Assembly: GCA_017439305.1 (NCBI GenBank)
Contig: JAFSJK010000043.1
Span: forward strand, 1-64,000
Direction: 5' to 3'
DNA length: 64,000 nucleotides
From: Bacteroidales bacterium
GTDB lineage: Bacteria > Bacteroidota > Bacteroidia > Bacteroidales > UBA932
In this document: piece after piece, positions 1 through 12,946 of the stretch
Layout: every line of letters begins with the position of its first letter
Position numbering within the stretch: position 1 is the first letter of the stretch
Notes under the pieces: generated by a model
Seen by the model: the letters and a program-made list of their open reading frames with translations, nothing else
Told to the model about the DNA's origin: nothing
Database searches by the model: none
Position numbers and translations under genes: made by a program

Positions 1-30
1 AAAGGCACCTGCATCGCTGCATGTGCCTTT
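1..30 (-). terminator. hairpin terminator after tRNA-Val
   Basis: An 8-bp perfect stem (AAAGGCAC paired with GTGCCTTT) is extended by a TGCA/TGCA inner pairing around a four-base loop. It lies 8 bases past the 3' end of the minus-strand tRNA. Its U-rich side is part of the stem, as is common for tRNA terminators. The window begins here, so a role for an upstream gene on the other strand cannot be excluded. Confidence 0.6.
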
Positions 31-38
31 CTTTCTGT

Positions 39-112
39 GAGGACTGGCAGATTTGAACTGCCGACCTCTTGCCTGTCAAGCAAGCGCTCTAAACCAACTG
101 AGCTAAGCCCTC
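39..112 (-). tRNA. tRNA-Val (anticodon GAC)
   Basis: The minus strand folds into a 74-nt cloverleaf. It has a 7-bp acceptor stem with one G-U pair, a D arm GCTC/GAGC with the GG loop, an anticodon stem CTTGC/GCAAG around loop TTGACAG (anticodon GAC, valine), and a T arm GGCAG/CTGCC with TTCAAAT in the loop. The discriminator base is A and no CCA is encoded. Read on the other strand the anticodon region would look like GTC, but the T-loop orientation fixes the strand. Confidence 0.93.
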
Positions 113-128
113 ATTCATTTGCGGAATG

Positions 129-160
129 CAAAGGTAGGAACTTTTTTTCATTCACGCAAG
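129..160 (-). promoter_or_regulatory. promoter of tRNA-Val
   Basis: On the minus strand TACCTTTG (136 to 129) matches the Bacteroidota -7 box TAnnTTTG. A CTTG -33-like box lies 20 bases upstream (160 to 157). Transcription would begin about 12 bases before the tRNA 5' end. Confidence 0.6.
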
Positions 161-169
161 AGTGAAACC

Positions 170-1393
170 CTATTTTTTCAACTTTTCCTCCGCATAGGCC
201 CGGGTCAGCCGGAAAGTCTTCTTGCGGGAGGACGGGGCCTCGAACATCGCATCGTTCATAACCTGTTCGCAGATGCTGCGGAGACCGCGCGCACCGAGCT
301 TCCGCTCGATGGAAGTATCTACGATGAGGTCCAGGACATCCGGCTCGATCTCCAGTTTCATCCCGTCCATTTCGAAAAGCTTCTCGTACTGGCGGACGAT
401 CGCATTCTTGGGCTCGGTCAGGATGCGGCGGAGGGAGGCGCGGTCCAGCTGGTCCAGATACGTGACGACCGGGAGACGACCCACGATCTCGGGGATGAGA
501 CCATAGGCGCGGAGATCCTGGGCATCGACATACTGGAGAAGGTTGTCCTTGTCAATCCGCTGTTTCTCCTCGGCCCCGAAACCGATGATCTGGGTGTTCT
601 TGCGCTGGGCGATATGCCGTTCGATGCCCTCGAAGGCACCGCCGCAGATGAACAGGATGTTCTGCGTATCCACATGGATGAACTCCTGTTCGGGATGCTT
701 GCGGCCGCCCTTCGGCGGGACGTTCACCACGTTGCCCTCCAGGAGCTTGAGCATCGCCTGCTGCACGCCCTCGCCCGAAACGTCCCGGGTGATGGACGGG
801 TTGTCGGACTTGCGGGCGATCTTGTCGATCTCGTCAATGAAGACAATCCCCCGTTCCGCTTTCTTCTGGTCGAAATCGGCCTCCTGCAGGAGCCGGGTGA
901 GGATACTCTCCACGTCTTCACCCACATAGCCAGCCTCCGTCAGAACAGTTGCATCCACGATGGTGAACGGGACGTCCAGTTGCTTGGCGATGGTCTTCGC
1001 CAGCAGGGTCTTGCCCGTACCGGTGGGACCTACCAGCAGGATGTTGGACTTCTCCAGCTCCACGCCGTCGTCCGTCTTGTCGATCAGATTGTGGCTGATG
1101 CGCTTGTAATGGTTGTATACCGCCACGGCCAGCACGACCTTGGCGCGGTCCTGGCCGATGACGTACTGGTCCAGATAAGCCTTGATATCCTTGGGCTTCG
1201 GAGCCTTGTCCACCGACCCGACCGTAGACGGGCCGCCTTTGGACGGGGTGTGTTCCAACTCCGCCACATACTGGGCGGCCATCTTCGCACAATCCGAGCA
1301 GATGTACCCGTCAATGCCTTGGAGCATGAACGGAACCTCCGCGTCGGACCGGCCGCAAAGGACGCAATGGTTGTGCGTGGACTTCCTGGCCAT
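170..1393 (-). CDS. clpX: ATP-dependent Clp protease ATP-binding subunit ClpX
   Basis: This is a 407-aa AAA+ unfoldase that recognises, unfolds and feeds tagged proteins into ClpP in the cytoplasm. The N-terminal zinc-binding domain shows the four cysteines C10, C13, C32 and C35. It is followed by Walker A (GPTGTGKT), Walker B (VFIDEIDK), the RKH pore motif (GGRKHP), the IGF loop that docks on ClpP (IIGFGAEE), and sensor 2 (GARGLRS). The length is normal for the family. Its ATG shares one base with the clpP stop codon (TGATG), so the two are translationally coupled in a tig-clpP-clpX operon. A tRNA-Val gene follows 57 bases downstream. Confidence 0.98.
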   Translation of the reverse strand: MARKSTHNHCVLCGRSDAEVPFMLQGIDGYICSDCAKMAAQYVAELEHTPSKGGPSTVGSVDKAPKPKDIKAYLDQYVIGQDRAKVVLAVAVYNHYKRISHNLIDKTDDGVELEKSNILLVGPTGTGKTLLAKTIAKQLDVPFTIVDATVLTEAGYVGEDVESILTRLLQEADFDQKKAERGIVFIDEIDKIARKSDNPSITRDVSGEGVQQAMLKLLEGNVVNVPPKGGRKHPEQEFIHVDTQNILFICGGAFEGIERHIAQRKNTQIIGFGAEEKQRIDKDNLLQYVDAQDLRAYGLIPEIVGRLPVVTYLDQLDRASLRRILTEPKNAIVRQYEKLFEMDGMKLEIEPDVLDLIVDTSIERKLGARGLRSICEQVMNDAMFEAPSSRKKTFRLTRAYAEEKLKK

Positions 1394-2061
1394 CAGCGGG
1401 ATTTCTTGTACAGGATTTCGTCGACCATGCCGTAGGCCTTCGCTTCCTCAGCCGTCATCCAGAAATCGCGGTCCCCGTCGGCGGCGACGCGCTCGAGCGG
1501 CTGTCCGCTGTGCTCGGAGATGATGCGGAAGAGCTCGGTACGGGTCTTCTCAATCTCGCGGGCGGCAATGAGGATGTCACTGGCCTGGCCCTGGGCACCG
1601 CCCAGCGGCTGATGGATCAGGACGCGGGAATGCGGCAGCGCCGTCCGCTTGCCCTTGGTTCCGGCACAAAGGAGAACGGAGCCCATCGAAGCGGCCATGC
1701 CGGTGCAGACGGTAGCCACATCCGGCTGGACAATCTGCATCGTGTCGTAGATGGCAAGGCCCGAAGAGACCTGCCCGCCCGGCGTATTCAGATACAGGGT
1801 GATATCCGCAGCGGAATCGGTGGAGGCCAGGAAAAGGAGCTGGGCCATCACGATGTTCGCCACATCGTCGTCGATGGGAACACCCAGGAAGATGATGCGG
1901 TCCATCATCAGGCGGCTGAACACATCCATCTGCGCGACGTTGAGCTTGCGCTCCTCGGTGATGGTCGGGTTGATGTACGCGTCAAGGGCCGACGCGTAGC
2001 GGGACAGGGTCATCGGGCTGATTCCCCGGCCTTTGGAAGCGTATTTCTCGAAATCAGACAT
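1393..2061 (-). CDS. clpP: ATP-dependent Clp protease proteolytic subunit ClpP
   Basis: This is the 222-aa serine peptidase that forms the double heptameric proteolytic chamber of ClpXP. The catalytic triad is visible as S125 (GMAASMGS), H150 (LIHQPLGG) and D199 (GDRDFWM). The 25- and 49-residue spacings equal those of the family. The N-terminus is some 15-20 residues longer than the mature E. coli enzyme and may contain a self-cleaved propeptide. It sits one base from the tig stop codon upstream and overlaps clpX by one base. The order tig-clpP-clpX is conserved widely in bacteria and links ribosome-associated folding with quality-control proteolysis. Confidence 0.98.
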   Translation of the reverse strand: MSDFEKYASKGRGISPMTLSRYASALDAYINPTITEERKLNVAQMDVFSRLMMDRIIFLGVPIDDDVANIVMAQLLFLASTDSAADITLYLNTPGGQVSSGLAIYDTMQIVQPDVATVCTGMAASMGSVLLCAGTKGKRTALPHSRVLIHQPLGGAQGQASDILIAAREIEKTRTELFRIISEHSGQPLERVAADGDRDFWMTAEEAKAYGMVDEILYKKSR

Positions 2062-2062
2062 A

Positions 2063-3379
2063 TTACTTCAGGGCACGGAACTTATCTTCCGAAATCTTCT
2101 TGGTCTGGACGGCGACCTTCTCCCGGATGGCGGCGATGGTCTTGTTGTCCTCCACCTGTTCCTCGAGCCGGCGGACCTGGTTTTCGTCCTCCAGGACGTT
2201 ACGGGCGGAACTCTTGACCAGTTCCTGCGGGACATTGCCCATGCCGTACATCGCATACTGGTAGGCGACGAAGTTTTCGGCGGCCTCCTCGAGGTCCTGC
2301 TTCTCGACCTTGAGGCCGAGTTTCTGCATCAGATACCCGCGGACGAGCTGCCACTTGAAGTCCGCGATGAAGCCCGGGAATTCCTTCTCGACATCCTCGG
2401 CGGAGTACTTGCCCTCATTGGCGTACACGAGCCAGCGCTTCAGGAAGGCTTCCGGAAGCTCCACGGCAGCCTTGTCCACGAAATACTTGCGGACATCGTT
2501 GCCGAAGCGGTAGTTGGATTCCTGGGTGTGGTTGGCACGGATCCGCTCCGCGACCTTTTCCATGAACTGCTCCTCGGAGGTGACGGTGCCTTCGCCGAAC
2601 ATCTTGTCCCAGGTCTCCTGGTTGGATTCGGCAGCGACGAAGGTCTTCACATTCACGACGGTGAAGGTGAACATCGGATCCATTTCGGCGAGCTTCGCCT
2701 TGTCCACCTTGAGCATCGACGCACGGTCGGTCTCGTTCTCGAAGGCTTCGTTCACGTTGATCGTGATCTTCTCGCCGGCCTTCTTGCCGACGAACATCGG
2801 ACGGGCCAGTTCGGAAACCTGGGCCAGGGAGACATACACGCCTTCGGCACTGTGGCTGTCGTTGGCGATGTCGGCGATGATGTAGTCGTTCTCACCGGCG
2901 GCCTCGCCTTCCTGCAGCGAGCCATACTGCTGGAGCATCTGGGCCCGCATGGCCTTCTTGGCGTCTTCGGTCACATTGATTTCGTAGTAAGGGATCTTGT
3001 CGCCCTCTCCCACCTCGAACGTCAGTTCCGGCGTCTGGGCGATGTCGAACTTGAAGGTGAAATCGTTGCCGGCCTTCCAATCGAGCTGCGGCTGGTCCTC
3101 CGCCGGAAGCGGTTCGCCTACCACGCGGATCTTCTCCTCGCGGATGAAGTTGTCGAGCTGCTCGGAGACCAGGGAGTTCACGCTCTCGTAAAGGGCCTGG
3201 TCGCCATAGAAGCGCTGGATGAGGGACATCGGGGCCATTCCCTTGCGGAATCCCTTGATGTCGGCGCGGCGGCGGTATTCGTTCAGTCTTTTCTTGAGTG
3301 CGTCGGCGTAGTCGGCGGCTGCGATTTCGATGCCCACCTGGTAATTCAGGGCATCGGGCTGGGTCTTGGTAATGTTCAT
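2063..3379 (-). CDS. tig: trigger factor
   Basis: This is a 438-aa ribosome-associated chaperone. The N-terminal ribosome-binding domain carries the signature region around GFRKGMAP (family GFRxGxxP). A degenerate FKBP-like middle region and a long acidic, helical C-terminal chaperone domain follow. As in other Bacteroidota members, the PPIase domain is poorly conserved by eye, so isomerase activity is uncertain. It is the first gene of the tig-clpP-clpX operon, with a promoter box about 40 bases upstream. The stop codon is one base from the clpP start. Confidence 0.95.
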   Translation of the reverse strand: MNITKTQPDALNYQVGIEIAAADYADALKKRLNEYRRRADIKGFRKGMAPMSLIQRFYGDQALYESVNSLVSEQLDNFIREEKIRVVGEPLPAEDQPQLDWKAGNDFTFKFDIAQTPELTFEVGEGDKIPYYEINVTEDAKKAMRAQMLQQYGSLQEGEAAGENDYIIADIANDSHSAEGVYVSLAQVSELARPMFVGKKAGEKITINVNEAFENETDRASMLKVDKAKLAEMDPMFTFTVVNVKTFVAAESNQETWDKMFGEGTVTSEEQFMEKVAERIRANHTQESNYRFGNDVRKYFVDKAAVELPEAFLKRWLVYANEGKYSAEDVEKEFPGFIADFKWQLVRGYLMQKLGLKVEKQDLEEAAENFVAYQYAMYGMGNVPQELVKSSARNVLEDENQVRRLEEQVEDNKTIAAIREKVAVQTKKISEDKFRALK

Positions 3380-3415
3380 TGTATCGTTTAGTTTATATTA
3401 TTCTGAAAAGGGGCG

Positions 3416-3446
3416 CAAAGTTAGTAAAAAAACAGCGAAGTAACAA
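3416..3446 (-). promoter_or_regulatory. promoter of tig-clpP-clpX operon
   Basis: On the minus strand TAACTTTG (3423 to 3416) matches TAnnTTTG. A TTG trinucleotide lies 20 bases upstream (3446 to 3444). This gives a 5' leader of roughly 33 bases before the tig ATG. Confidence 0.6.
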
Positions 3447-3451
3447 CCGGC

Positions 3452-7502
<4,051 letters not shown>

Positions 7503-7516
7503 TCAATATAAACGTA

Positions 7517-7524
7517 CAAATATA
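7517..7524 (-). promoter_or_regulatory. promoter -7 box of gyrB
   Basis: TATATTTG on the minus strand matches TAnnTTTG. It lies 26 bases before the chosen gyrB ATG, in an AT-rich gap of 45 bases after the barrel-protein stop codon. Confidence 0.6.
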
Positions 7525-7535
7525 GCAAAAATATA

Positions 7536-9227
7536 TCAGAAATTCAATAGGATTCCGGCCGTAAAATACATTCCCGCCTCAGCGTGGACGGGTATCCGCT
7601 GGATGGCCTGGCCAAGCAGGTTGCCGCCCTTGACCCAGAAGCCGAAATGGCGGGTGAAACGGTACTCGGCGTTCAGTCCGAGATCCACCCAGCCGGGGAC
7701 GGCAAGCGCCATATTCCCATAGCTGGAACGGCGGCGGGTGGACCAGGCGATGTCAAGTCCCGCCATAAAACGGTCGCCCCAATGCCAGGCCGGACGGATC
7801 CAACCTACGAAGGACGCAGGCGTGAATACGGACTCGGCGGAAAGGTCGGTCCAACGGTAGGCCATCTTGCCGTCCACCGTCACGTGGTCCGACTTCCAGC
7901 CATAATCGAGTTCGACGAACAGGAGGTTGTAGTCCGATTCATACAGGGCCGTCTGGTACTGGCTGCGGTTATCGAAGGCAAAACCTTCCACCGGGGCGAA
8001 CTTCCAGCGGGCATAGCCGCTCTGGAGGTCATACCGGAAACGGCTGGCGATGTTGCCGCGGGCGCCCAGCATCGCACGGATCCATTCACGGGAGTGGCCG
8101 AATTCGTTCACGCCGCTGAACGGGGATGAGAAGAAGCGGCCCGACAGCGTATTGAAGCGGTCTCCTCCGGTCGCGGAGGTCTGCAGGATCAGCCGGTCGT
8201 CCAGCAGGTGAAAGTCCACGTGGACATCCGGATAAAGGATCGCCGAGGAATGGCGGTACGGCTCCGGCCAGACGGTGAAATCATCGGAGTAGATGAAAGA
8301 GGCGACACGGGCGCCGAGGCTGAAGCCCCAGCGGTCCAGCGAAAACACATATTTCGGGGTTACGGAAAGCAGGCCGGTGTAGCCGGTCATATCTCCCCTG
8401 TAACGTGCCAGATCCAAATCCAGATCCGCCACGATCCGCCGTCCTTCCCCGAGGACGGAGCCGAAGGTCCCGTCCAGCGTAAACAGACTTTCCGTAAACT
8501 TAGATGAGGCGATACCAAAGGACTCATGCGAGAAGTCACTGCCGAAGAGATGGTAGTTCAGGGCAGCATCATACAGGAAATGGGGTTCATCCGTAGGAAA
8601 GGAACGGACCCTGCCCGCCGCTTCCAGACCGCCCATCTTCTGATAATGATACGCGTCATTGGCCATCCGGTTCCGGTAGCCCAGGTCCAGCGTCGCCACA
8701 CCGCCTTCCCAGGCATAGGTGCCGTCGACACCAGCCTTGGTATCGGCCAGGTAACCGTCCATCTTATTTCCGGAGGGGACCAGCAGATGGACATCGTTTT
8801 CCTGTTTGGTATCGAACTGATGATACTTGCCGAAATAGGATCGATGATTCGCATACACGTCCACCTGGAGATTCTCCTTGCGAAGCGGGGCCCAGACCAG
8901 TTCCAGTTCCGGATGCAGGGTGTACCCGGCCCCGAGACGGAGATAGAACTGCTCCTGGGTGGAAGGACGGGGCGTGGGTTTCAACTGCACGTAATAGGGC
9001 TTGAACTCATAGGCTCCCTGATACGGTTTCTCGAAGACGGAATAGTCGAAATCCAGGTTGAACTGCATCACCGAGTCCGGCACGGCCAGGATCTGGGCGG
9101 GCTTGACGATCGAGGACGCGCCGCCCTCATAGGCGTTCGTGACCTCCACGGTGGGATTGAGGTTCTGTCCGTAGGCCAGGGCGGACATCGCCGCCATCAG
9201 GGCCATCGTAAGGATATGCTGTCTCAT
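7536..9227 (-). CDS. outer-membrane beta-barrel protein without plug domain
   Basis: This 563-aa protein has a cleavable signal peptide (about 20 residues ending ALAYG). Beyond it there is no carboxypeptidase-like or TonB-plug domain. After about 80 residues it continues as alternating hydrophobic/aromatic strands typical of an outer-membrane barrel and ends in GILLNF, a C-terminal Phe typical of barrels. Such proteins are often named TonB-dependent receptor in Bacteroidota, but I see no TonB box or plug. Its start is 7 bases after the stop of the large TPR gene, so the two form an operon and probably act together in the periplasm and outer membrane. The function is unknown to me. Confidence 0.75.
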   Translation of the reverse strand: MRQHILTMALMAAMSALAYGQNLNPTVEVTNAYEGGASSIVKPAQILAVPDSVMQFNLDFDYSVFEKPYQGAYEFKPYYVQLKPTPRPSTQEQFYLRLGAGYTLHPELELVWAPLRKENLQVDVYANHRSYFGKYHQFDTKQENDVHLLVPSGNKMDGYLADTKAGVDGTYAWEGGVATLDLGYRNRMANDAYHYQKMGGLEAAGRVRSFPTDEPHFLYDAALNYHLFGSDFSHESFGIASSKFTESLFTLDGTFGSVLGEGRRIVADLDLDLARYRGDMTGYTGLLSVTPKYVFSLDRWGFSLGARVASFIYSDDFTVWPEPYRHSSAILYPDVHVDFHLLDDRLILQTSATGGDRFNTLSGRFFSSPFSGVNEFGHSREWIRAMLGARGNIASRFRYDLQSGYARWKFAPVEGFAFDNRSQYQTALYESDYNLLFVELDYGWKSDHVTVDGKMAYRWTDLSAESVFTPASFVGWIRPAWHWGDRFMAGLDIAWSTRRRSSYGNMALAVPGWVDLGLNAEYRFTRHFGFWVKGGNLLGQAIQRIPVHAEAGMYFTAGILLNF

Positions 9228-9234
9228 CTCGTTG

Positions 9235-12174
9235 CTAGTTAGGAAGTTTACGCAGACGCAGGGCTACCTGGTCCAGGACATCGTCGCCGGGACCGTAGGC
9301 CGTGTAACCGGACTTGATACTCTCGAAAGTAGCCTTCGCCTGGGCCATGTTCCCGTTCTCGGCGAAGGTGTCTCCGAGAACGATGAAGGCCTTGGCCAGC
9401 CAATAGTTCTGCCCGCCCGCCTTGCCGGCGAAATCATAGACCTTGTCCTGGATGCCGTTGAAGTCGGCCCGGTCGAACTGGTCCTGGATGATCAGATAAG
9501 CGGCTTCGGCCCCCTCATCGGTGGAAGGATCCTTGGCAAGCTGCGAGAACAGGCCGTAAGCCTCGGCACGGCGGCTCATTCCCAAGCAAGACTTGGCGCT
9601 CACATACAGGGCCTCCCGTTTCTCGGCCTCCGTAGCACGGCGGTCGGAACGGATGGGGGTTGCGGCTGACAGGGCATCTTCAAATTCGCGGGCCCGGAAG
9701 GCCGAACGCATCATGCCCAGCGAAGCGGCATACTTGTTCTCGTCCATCTGCGCATTATCCTGCAGTTTCTGGTAGGCCCCATAGGCCTTTCCATATCGCT
9801 CCAGGCCGAAAGACAGGTCGGCGAAATGCAGATAGGCGGTTTCCAGGAAGGGGGCTTCCAGACCGCGGTCCAGGGCGATGGCATAGTGGTCGCAGGCCTT
9901 TTCCTTGTCGCCCAGTCCCCGGTAACTCTCGGCGAGATAGAACTCGGCCTCCGTCACCTTGGAACCGGAAGGATACTTCTCGAGATAGCTCCGGAAAGTG
10001 GATTCCGCCTTGGCGTAGTTGCCAGAGAGGAAGATTTCCTCGGCGGTTCCGAAATACACGGCCTCCTTCTGGTCGTCCGTCCGGGCCACCTTGTTGCCCA
10101 GGCTGTTGACATAGGCCAGGTAGGCATCCGGTTCCTGGCGGGTCCGGTAGATGGATTCGATGGCGAGCAGGGCATCGTCGGCATAGTCGCCGCCCTGTTC
10201 CGCCACTTGCTTGTAATAGTCCAGCGCCTTCGTGTCGTCTCCCCCGTTCCGGGCGATCATTGCCAGTTCCAGGAGGGACTTGGCCGCAAAGGAAGGATCG
10301 TCAGTCGCGCTGCGGAGCGTACGGAAGGTACGGATGGCATCCTCCTCCTCCCCTACGGAAACATACGCGCGGCCCAACTCGTACATCGCCTCGGAATAGT
10401 AAGGCGAAGAGGGAGCCGCCTGCTTGACGCGCTCCAGGAACTGAACCTTGCGCGGGAAGTCACGGACCAGACCGCAGGCGACACCGGCCCGGAAATACGG
10501 ATAGATGTCGTCCGGATCCGGATAATCGGCCAACTTGCGCTCGAAAGCGGCGATGGCCGTCGTATAATCCTTCTGGAAGAAATAGCAGTCCCCGATCCGG
10601 GTTTCGGCATCCGAGCCGAACGCGTCGTGGCGGCCTTCCAGGTAATTGTTGAACCACTTCAGGGCAGCAGGATAGTCACCCTCCTTGAAATACGTGTAGG
10701 CGATGTTGTACGGGATCAGATCCCCCTCCCGCTTGCCGTCCAGGGCCGACAGGTTGTACAGGTCCATCAGGACACTCCGGGCATCGCCATATTTCTCGTC
10801 GCGGAAATAGGACTCCGCCACCCAGTATCGGGAAAGCTGGTTGAACGGATCGTGCCGGGGGCTGTAGTAAGCGGCGGCCTTCAGGTGCGGGACGGCATCC
10901 CGCCAGGAGCCGTTGCCGATCAGCTGGCCGGCCCGGAGGAAATAGGCCTTCATGTAGTTGGACTGCATCCGGGGATCCAGTTCGTCGATGTTGTCGTAGG
11001 CGGCGACAGCGGCCTCGTAGTCGTGGTTCGCCAGGGCGGCCATCGCCATGTAGCTGTAGATCTGGTCCCCTTTGGCCAGGGCGTCATAGCGCTTCATGTA
11101 GTCGTTGAAGGCCGACACATCGTTGTTCAGGTCAAAGGCGAGTTTGGCATAGTTGAAATAGGCGTCTTCCTGGATGTCCTTGTTGAAACCGAGGGCGGCC
11201 GCCTCTTTGAAAGCGTCCAGCGCGGCCACCTTGTTGCGCAGCTGGATGTAGCTGTAGCCCAGTTGGTAATTCGCGATCTGCCCCAGGGAATCAGTTCTTT
11301 CGGGCATCTGGCTGAAATTGTCCACGGCGCCCTGCCAATCCTTCACGCTGTACATCACGGAGCCGGCGTAGAAATAGTCCGAGCGGTTGCGGGCCGTCTT
11401 TCCCTCCAGGTTCTTCTGGTAATACGACCGGGCTTTCTCCGTGTCTCCGAGGACCAGATAGGACTCGGACATGATACGTGCCAGATGGGGCTGACGGTCC
11501 TCGGGAACCTTGTCGAACAAGTCCTCACCGAACTTCACCACATACGGGTAGTCCTTCTCCATGAAGCGGCACTCCAGGATATAGTAGTTCGCCAGCTGGG
11601 TGAAGCGGGGGTCGGAGGAAGACTCGGCGAACCAGTCCGCCGCTTCCCGGAAATCCCCCTGCGAATAGCAGACATAGCCGAGGGAATACTGGCCCGGGGC
11701 CGTATAGTCGGAATAAGGGAGCGTCTGCATCCGCTCGAACAGGGTCCGGGCGAGGGAAAGGTCACCGCTTCCGAACGCGCTGTAAGCCTTTTTATAGGCG
11801 AATTCAGGAATCTCCTCCTTCGAAATCTCGGACTGGGAGACGCAGTCGAACCGGTAGGAAGCACCCTCGTAGTCCTCCCTGTCGAACAGGTCCTGCGCCC
11901 ACCGGAAATTCACCCGGGGAACCAGGATGGATTCGGGCCAGCGGTCCAGGAAGGACTCCGCCAGCTTCTCATACCCGTCGGAGCGCATCTCGATGGCGCA
12001 GAGGGCGGCATAGCCTTCGGCCTCGCTGCCGGGAATCCGCTCGAAAAGGCGGGCGGCCTCCGCATACATCCCATGCCCGTAAAGCTCCAGGGCGCGGCTA
12101 TATTCCGGTGACTGTGCCGACGCGGCCGTCACGAGGAGGGCGGCCGTCACGGCCAGGAAGATTCTTTTTGTCAT
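9235..12174 (-). CDS. large secreted tetratricopeptide-repeat protein
   Basis: The predicted product is about 979 aa with a signal peptide (MTKRIFLAVTA... ending AASAQ). The rest is almost entirely TPR-like helical repeats, with recurrent A-x2-Y-x8-A patterns such as YPEAAxxF and alanine/tyrosine-rich helices. The open frame extends upstream to 12303 but would overlap the divergent ftsE gene, so I start at the tandem ATG pair 12172-12177 before the signal peptide. It probably forms a periplasmic solenoid scaffold. Its operon partner is the plugless barrel protein 7 bases downstream. No catalytic motif is visible, and a role in envelope assembly or export is only inferred from the pairing. Confidence 0.82.
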   Translation of the reverse strand: MTKRIFLAVTAALLVTAASAQSPEYSRALELYGHGMYAEAARLFERIPGSEAEGYAALCAIEMRSDGYEKLAESFLDRWPESILVPRVNFRWAQDLFDREDYEGASYRFDCVSQSEISKEEIPEFAYKKAYSAFGSGDLSLARTLFERMQTLPYSDYTAPGQYSLGYVCYSQGDFREAADWFAESSSDPRFTQLANYYILECRFMEKDYPYVVKFGEDLFDKVPEDRQPHLARIMSESYLVLGDTEKARSYYQKNLEGKTARNRSDYFYAGSVMYSVKDWQGAVDNFSQMPERTDSLGQIANYQLGYSYIQLRNKVAALDAFKEAAALGFNKDIQEDAYFNYAKLAFDLNNDVSAFNDYMKRYDALAKGDQIYSYMAMAALANHDYEAAVAAYDNIDELDPRMQSNYMKAYFLRAGQLIGNGSWRDAVPHLKAAAYYSPRHDPFNQLSRYWVAESYFRDEKYGDARSVLMDLYNLSALDGKREGDLIPYNIAYTYFKEGDYPAALKWFNNYLEGRHDAFGSDAETRIGDCYFFQKDYTTAIAAFERKLADYPDPDDIYPYFRAGVACGLVRDFPRKVQFLERVKQAAPSSPYYSEAMYELGRAYVSVGEEEDAIRTFRTLRSATDDPSFAAKSLLELAMIARNGGDDTKALDYYKQVAEQGGDYADDALLAIESIYRTRQEPDAYLAYVNSLGNKVARTDDQKEAVYFGTAEEIFLSGNYAKAESTFRSYLEKYPSGSKVTEAEFYLAESYRGLGDKEKACDHYAIALDRGLEAPFLETAYLHFADLSFGLERYGKAYGAYQKLQDNAQMDENKYAASLGMMRSAFRAREFEDALSAATPIRSDRRATEAEKREALYVSAKSCLGMSRRAEAYGLFSQLAKDPSTDEGAEAAYLIIQDQFDRADFNGIQDKVYDFAGKAGGQNYWLAKAFIVLGDTFAENGNMAQAKATFESIKSGYTAYGPGDDVLDQVALRLRKLPN

Positions 12175-12193
12175 CATCGTCTGTATTATTTTA

Positions 12194-12201
12194 CAAAAAT
12201 A
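12194..12201 (-). promoter_or_regulatory. promoter -7 box of TPR/barrel operon
   Basis: TATTTTTG on the minus strand matches TAnnTTTG, 19 bases before the TPR-protein ATG. It is back to back with the ftsE promoter. Confidence 0.6.
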
Positions 12202-12215
12202 CGAATTTTTCTGAT

Positions 12216-12223
12216 TATCTTTG
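12216..12223 (+). promoter_or_regulatory. promoter -7 box of ftsE-nth
   Basis: TATCTTTG matches TAnnTTTG, 21 bases before the ftsE ATG at 12245. It lies in the AT-rich divergent region of 70 bases. Confidence 0.6.
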
Positions 12224-12244
12224 TCTATCACAGTCCAAAAACGC

Positions 12245-12946
12245 ATGGAACCCTTGATCCAATTCAGCGGCGCGGACATCCTGGGCGGAGACAGCGTCGT
12301 CATCTACGGCCTCGATATGACCATCATGCCGGGAGATTTCGTGTACATCGTCGGCAAGGTGGGCAGCGGAAAGACCTCCATCATCCGGACCATCACGGCG
12401 GAAAACCGCCTCACAGCCGGAGAAGGCATGGTCTGCGGGTTCAACCTCCGGGGCATCCGTACAAAAGACATACCGATGCTGCGCCGGCGGCTGGGCGTCG
12501 TCTTCCAGGACTTCCAGCTGCTGATGGACCGGTCGGTGGAATCCAACCTGGAATTCGTCCTCCGGGCGACCGGCTGGAAGGACCGCGTCGCCATCGACAC
12601 CCGGATCTCCGAGGTGCTCGAGGACGTGGGAATGGCTACCAAGGCCCACAAGATGCCCCATCAGCTCTCCGGCGGCGAGCAGCAGCGCATCGCCATCGCC
12701 CGGGCCCTCCTGAACCGGCCGCAGGTAATCATCGCCGACGAGCCTACCGGCAACCTGGACGGAGAAACGGCCGACGGCATCCTCAAGCTCCTCCGCAAGC
12801 TCAACGAGGAAGGGACGGCCATCGTGATGGTCACACACAACCGTTCCATTTTCGAGCGCTATGCCGGGCGGGTTTTCTCCTGCGCTGACGAGCACTGCAC
12901 CGAACAGTTCGAGGACAACACATTCGACCTGGACCTCACGATATGA
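12245..12946 (+). CDS. ftsE: cell-division ABC transporter ATP-binding protein FtsE
   Basis: This is a 233-aa ABC ATPase. Walker A (GKVGSGKTS), the Q-loop (VVFQDFQLL), the signature LSGGEQQR, Walker B ([12 protein letters not shown]) and the H-loop (VMVTHNR) are all present. The LLxDRSVxxNLEFVL stretch is typical of Bacteroidota FtsE, which with FtsX regulates peptidoglycan hydrolysis at the septum. An upstream TTG at 12221 is in frame but would sit inside the promoter box, so the ATG at 12245 is preferred. No ftsX is adjacent. The 3' end overlaps nth by the four bases ATGA. A LolD-like role is the alternative. Confidence 0.85.
   Translation: MEPLIQFSGADILGGDSVVIYGLDMTIMPGDFVYIVGKVGSGKTSIIRTITAENRLTAGEGMVCGFNLRGIRTKDIPMLRRRLGVVFQDFQLLMDRSVESNLEFVLRATGWKDRVAIDTRISEVLEDVGMATKAHKMPHQLSGGEQQRIAIARALLNRPQVIIADEPTGNLDGETADGILKLLRKLNEEGTAIVMVTHNRSIFERYAGRVFSCADEHCTEQFEDNTFDLDLTI

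Noticed and set aside
39-112. Reading the first tRNA as tRNA-Asp on the plus strand
   Set aside because: GTC appears in the plus-strand complement of the loop, but the TTCAAAT T-loop and D-loop features exist only on the minus strand, giving anticodon GAC (Val).
2033-3391. Long plus-strand open frame of about 450 codons antisense to tig
   Set aside because: Shadow of a GC-rich gene: it lacks any family pattern, while the minus strand encodes a full trigger factor. The same applies to long antisense frames over pgpH, gyrB, the TPR gene, SusC and argS.
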